DNA of 5,409 nt from Holosporaceae bacterium (GTDB taxonomy: Bacteria; Pseudomonadota; Alphaproteobacteria; UBA3830), in assembly GCA_031288435.1 (NCBI GenBank), contig JAITRK010000047.1:1-5409 (forward strand), in the 5' to 3' direction. Both the position numbers and the translations under genes were made by a program. Below the pieces are notes generated by a model, which made no database searches, was not told where the DNA came from, and worked only from the letters and a program-made list of their open reading frames with translations. Shown piece after piece: positions 3,718-5,409 of this stretch (position 1 is its first letter; every line of letters starts with the position of its first letter).

Positions 3718-5409
3718 ATGATTGTTAGATTGTTTTTTTTAGCGGCGCTGTGTTTTAACACACTTAACTGTGGCGAGAATAAGAGTTCCACAGAAAGCAC
3801 CTATGACGCAAATCACAAAATAGAGAAACATGAAGTCGAAGGCGATTTGGACGACGTAGCGGAAACGGAAGTGCTAAAAAAAATATTCGGAACAGCCGTC
3901 GAGCATCGAGACGAATTAATGGATTTTACCGTACTGCTTGATAATGAAAAAGTAGGAGAAGTAAAGCTTCTCATGGGTAAGGAAAAGAGAATACACTCGA
4001 AATCACTGAAAAATGCCCTAAAGGACTATCTAAACGAGGATGAAGTAGAAAAAATCGATAAATTAACAGCGGCGGATGGCTTTATAGATTTTAAGTCGCT
4101 TAGTCTTTTGAAATTAGATGTAAAATTCAATTTTCATCAGTTACAATTGGAAATAACTGTTCCGGTAAGCATGAAAAAAGCCAGAAGTTTGGGAGCAAGA
4201 GCGGATAAACACAAAGAAAAACCCAACGTGGAGCCGGCTTTTCTGAGCGGATATCTAACGACTCGTATTTCGCAGTCGTTTTCCTCCACATCCGTGGCAT
4301 CGAAAAAAAACTCGACCCAAGCTAAAGCTTGTCTATTCACCGCCGCAGTAAATGTGCACGGACTCGTTCTGGAAGGAGAAGCCTCATATAATAAAAGCAC
4401 AGAAAATAAAGGAAAATTCTACAGAAACTACTCTACACTCGTTTATGATATGCCAGAACATGACATGATGCTGCGCGCCGGCGACGTGTTCAGTAGCTCA
4501 ACTGGATATCAAAGTGTTCCACGACTAATGGGACTTAACTTGCAGAAAACACTACCGACATCCACTGTAAATAATTTCAACGATAGCGTAAGTATCACAC
4601 TTCTAAGAACTAGTACCATAGAAGTATACGTAAACGATGTTCTGACAAAAACAAAAGCGAATATTAGTCCTGGCCCATATACGCTGGACGATATTCCATA
4701 TGTTTACGGAACTAATAATGTAAAGGTAAGAATTGTAGACGATACCGGCCGCGAACAATTTTTAGATTCTTCCATGTTCTTTGATACATCATTTATCGGA
4801 TATGGACAAAATAGTTACGAAATATCAGCCGGATATCCGGAAGTTAGCAATGAACGGGAGCGATACGATAGGAAAAATATGGTCATGTCCGGATCTATAA
4901 AACATGGTATATTCCACGCCACCGAACTTTCCGTCGGCATACAAAAAAATAAAATGGGTGGTTCCTGCACAGTTGGGGTCAGAAATATTTCGGAGATCGG
5001 AAATATCGATTGTCGAATAGCCGGCAGCCGCTATAAAGCAGAAGGAACGGGCAAAAAAATCAACGGAAACGTGGTGTATGCCTCCTACTCAACGCCAACG
5101 ATAAAAATGTTGGACATAGGCTTTAGCTGCGGCGCATCCATCGAAACCGCCGATACTTTCTTCTATCCATATCTTGGACAGTCTATTATTAGTACCGGCG
5201 ATGAAGATACATCTCTGTACAAGAGAAAAAATATCAAAGGAAGAAACAATAGTATAAGATACTTCGCTCACTTCAATAATTTTCTATCATCCAGCTGGAG
5301 TATAAGCTATTCCACGAGAGCGCAGCCAAATTCTGGGAAGGACAAGTCGTTTTCCATTAACGCGTCAAGAGGGTTTTCGCTGGATCACGATACAGTGAAA
5401 AACGGGTAT
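3718..5409 (+). CDS. outer-membrane fimbrial usher (FimD/PapC/CfaC family), 3' end outside window
   Basis: Open from the ATG at 3718 to the window end, 564 codons; ushers usually have about 800-870. An in-frame TAA (3706) lies just upstream and this is the first ATG; there is no clear Shine-Dalgarno. Residues 1-18 form a signal sequence (MIVRLFFLAALCFNTLNC). Residues 19-67 are a highly charged, mainly acidic stretch. From residue 68 (MDFTVLLDNEKVGEVKLLMG) follows the periplasmic N-terminal domain that binds chaperone-subunit complexes. The barrel starts near residue 170 (EPAFLSGYLTTRISQSF). LRAGDVFSSSTGYQSVPRLMG (252-272) is the classic usher motif 'R.GD....fds...rG'. The plug domain is clear: IEVYVNDVL (301-309), ISPGPYTLDDIP (316-327), VKVRIVDDTGREQ (335-347). 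The rest is barrel strands; the C-terminal domains are missing. It forms the pore and assembly platform for the pilins. Codon and base use resemble the neighbours. Confidence 0.92.
   Translation, partial: MIVRLFFLAALCFNTLNCGENKSSTESTYDANHKIEKHEVEGDLDDVAETEVLKKIFGTAVEHRDELMDFTVLLDNEKVGEVKLLMGKEKRIHSKSLKNALKDYLNEDEVEKIDKLTAADGFIDFKSLSLLKLDVKFNFHQLQLEITVPVSMKKARSLGARADKHKEKPNVEPAFLSGYLTTRISQSFSSTSVASKKNSTQAKACLFTAAVNVHGLVLEGEASYNKSTENKGKFYRNYSTLVYDMPEHDMMLRAGDVFSSSTGYQSVPRLMGLNLQKTLPTSTVNNFNDSVSITLLRTSTIEVYVNDVLTKTKANISPGPYTLDDIPYVYGTNNVKVRIVDDTGREQFLDSSMFFDTSFIGYGQNSYEISAGYPEVSNERERYDRKNMVMSGSIKHGIFHATELSVGIQKNKMGGSCTVGVRNISEIGNIDCRIAGSRYKAEGTGKKINGNVVYASYSTPTIKMLDIGFSCGASIETADTFFYPYLGQSIISTGDEDTSLYKRKNIKGRNNSIRYFAHFNNFLSSSWSISYSTRAQPNSGKDKSFSINASRGFSLDHDTVKNGY

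Noticed and set aside
3718..3774. Usher as a lipoprotein
   Set aside because: The residues before the cysteine (T-L-N) do not fit the lipobox pattern, and usher family members are integral barrels cleaved by signal peptidase I.
4137..4400. Leftward 87-residue open frame inside the usher
   Set aside because: It is antisense to the usher N-terminal domain and early barrel, which read continuously on the plus strand.

Overview
The window holds most of a chaperone-usher fimbria locus of the alpha (CS1/CFA/I, 'alternate') type from an AT-rich Gram-negative bacterium. Signal peptides, a periplasmic chaperone and an outer-membrane usher show a two-membrane envelope. Base composition and the style of the MATE protein would fit a host-associated alphaproteobacterium such as a Holosporales-like lineage, but that is only an impression.

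Layout, left to right. 1-396 (minus): start of a MATE-family efflux transporter, cut by the window edge. 571-1122 and 1315-1863 (minus): two closely related major-pilin genes in tandem, about two thirds identical as proteins by hand alignment, with nearly identical signal peptides, Shine-Dalgarno sites and flanks. The whole gene-plus-flank unit has been duplicated (about 531-1182 and 1183-1950). 1976-2497 (minus): a third, strongly diverged, histidine-rich pilin. 2498-2718: divergent intergenic region. 2719-3579 (plus): CfaA-like periplasmic chaperone with an unusual hydrophilic C-terminal tail. 3718-5409 (plus): first 564 codons of the usher, which runs off the right edge. A tip adhesin might follow outside the window.

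How they work together: the pilins carry Sec signal peptides and lack cysteine in their mature parts, as CS1-type subunits do. The chaperone would hold each folded subunit in the periplasm, and the usher would polymerise them on the surface by donor-strand exchange. Unlike the cfaABCE arrangement (one operon), the subunits lie on one strand and the assembly machinery on the other, so structural and export genes can be controlled separately.

No gene-free stretch exceeds 300 bases. The gaps (397-570, 1123-1314, 1864-1975, 2498-2718, 3580-3717) hold repeats, hairpins and candidate promoters as listed. I saw no tRNA, rRNA, CRISPR array or insertion sequence. The system is a recognisable family with a distinctive arrangement, not a wholly new type of system.
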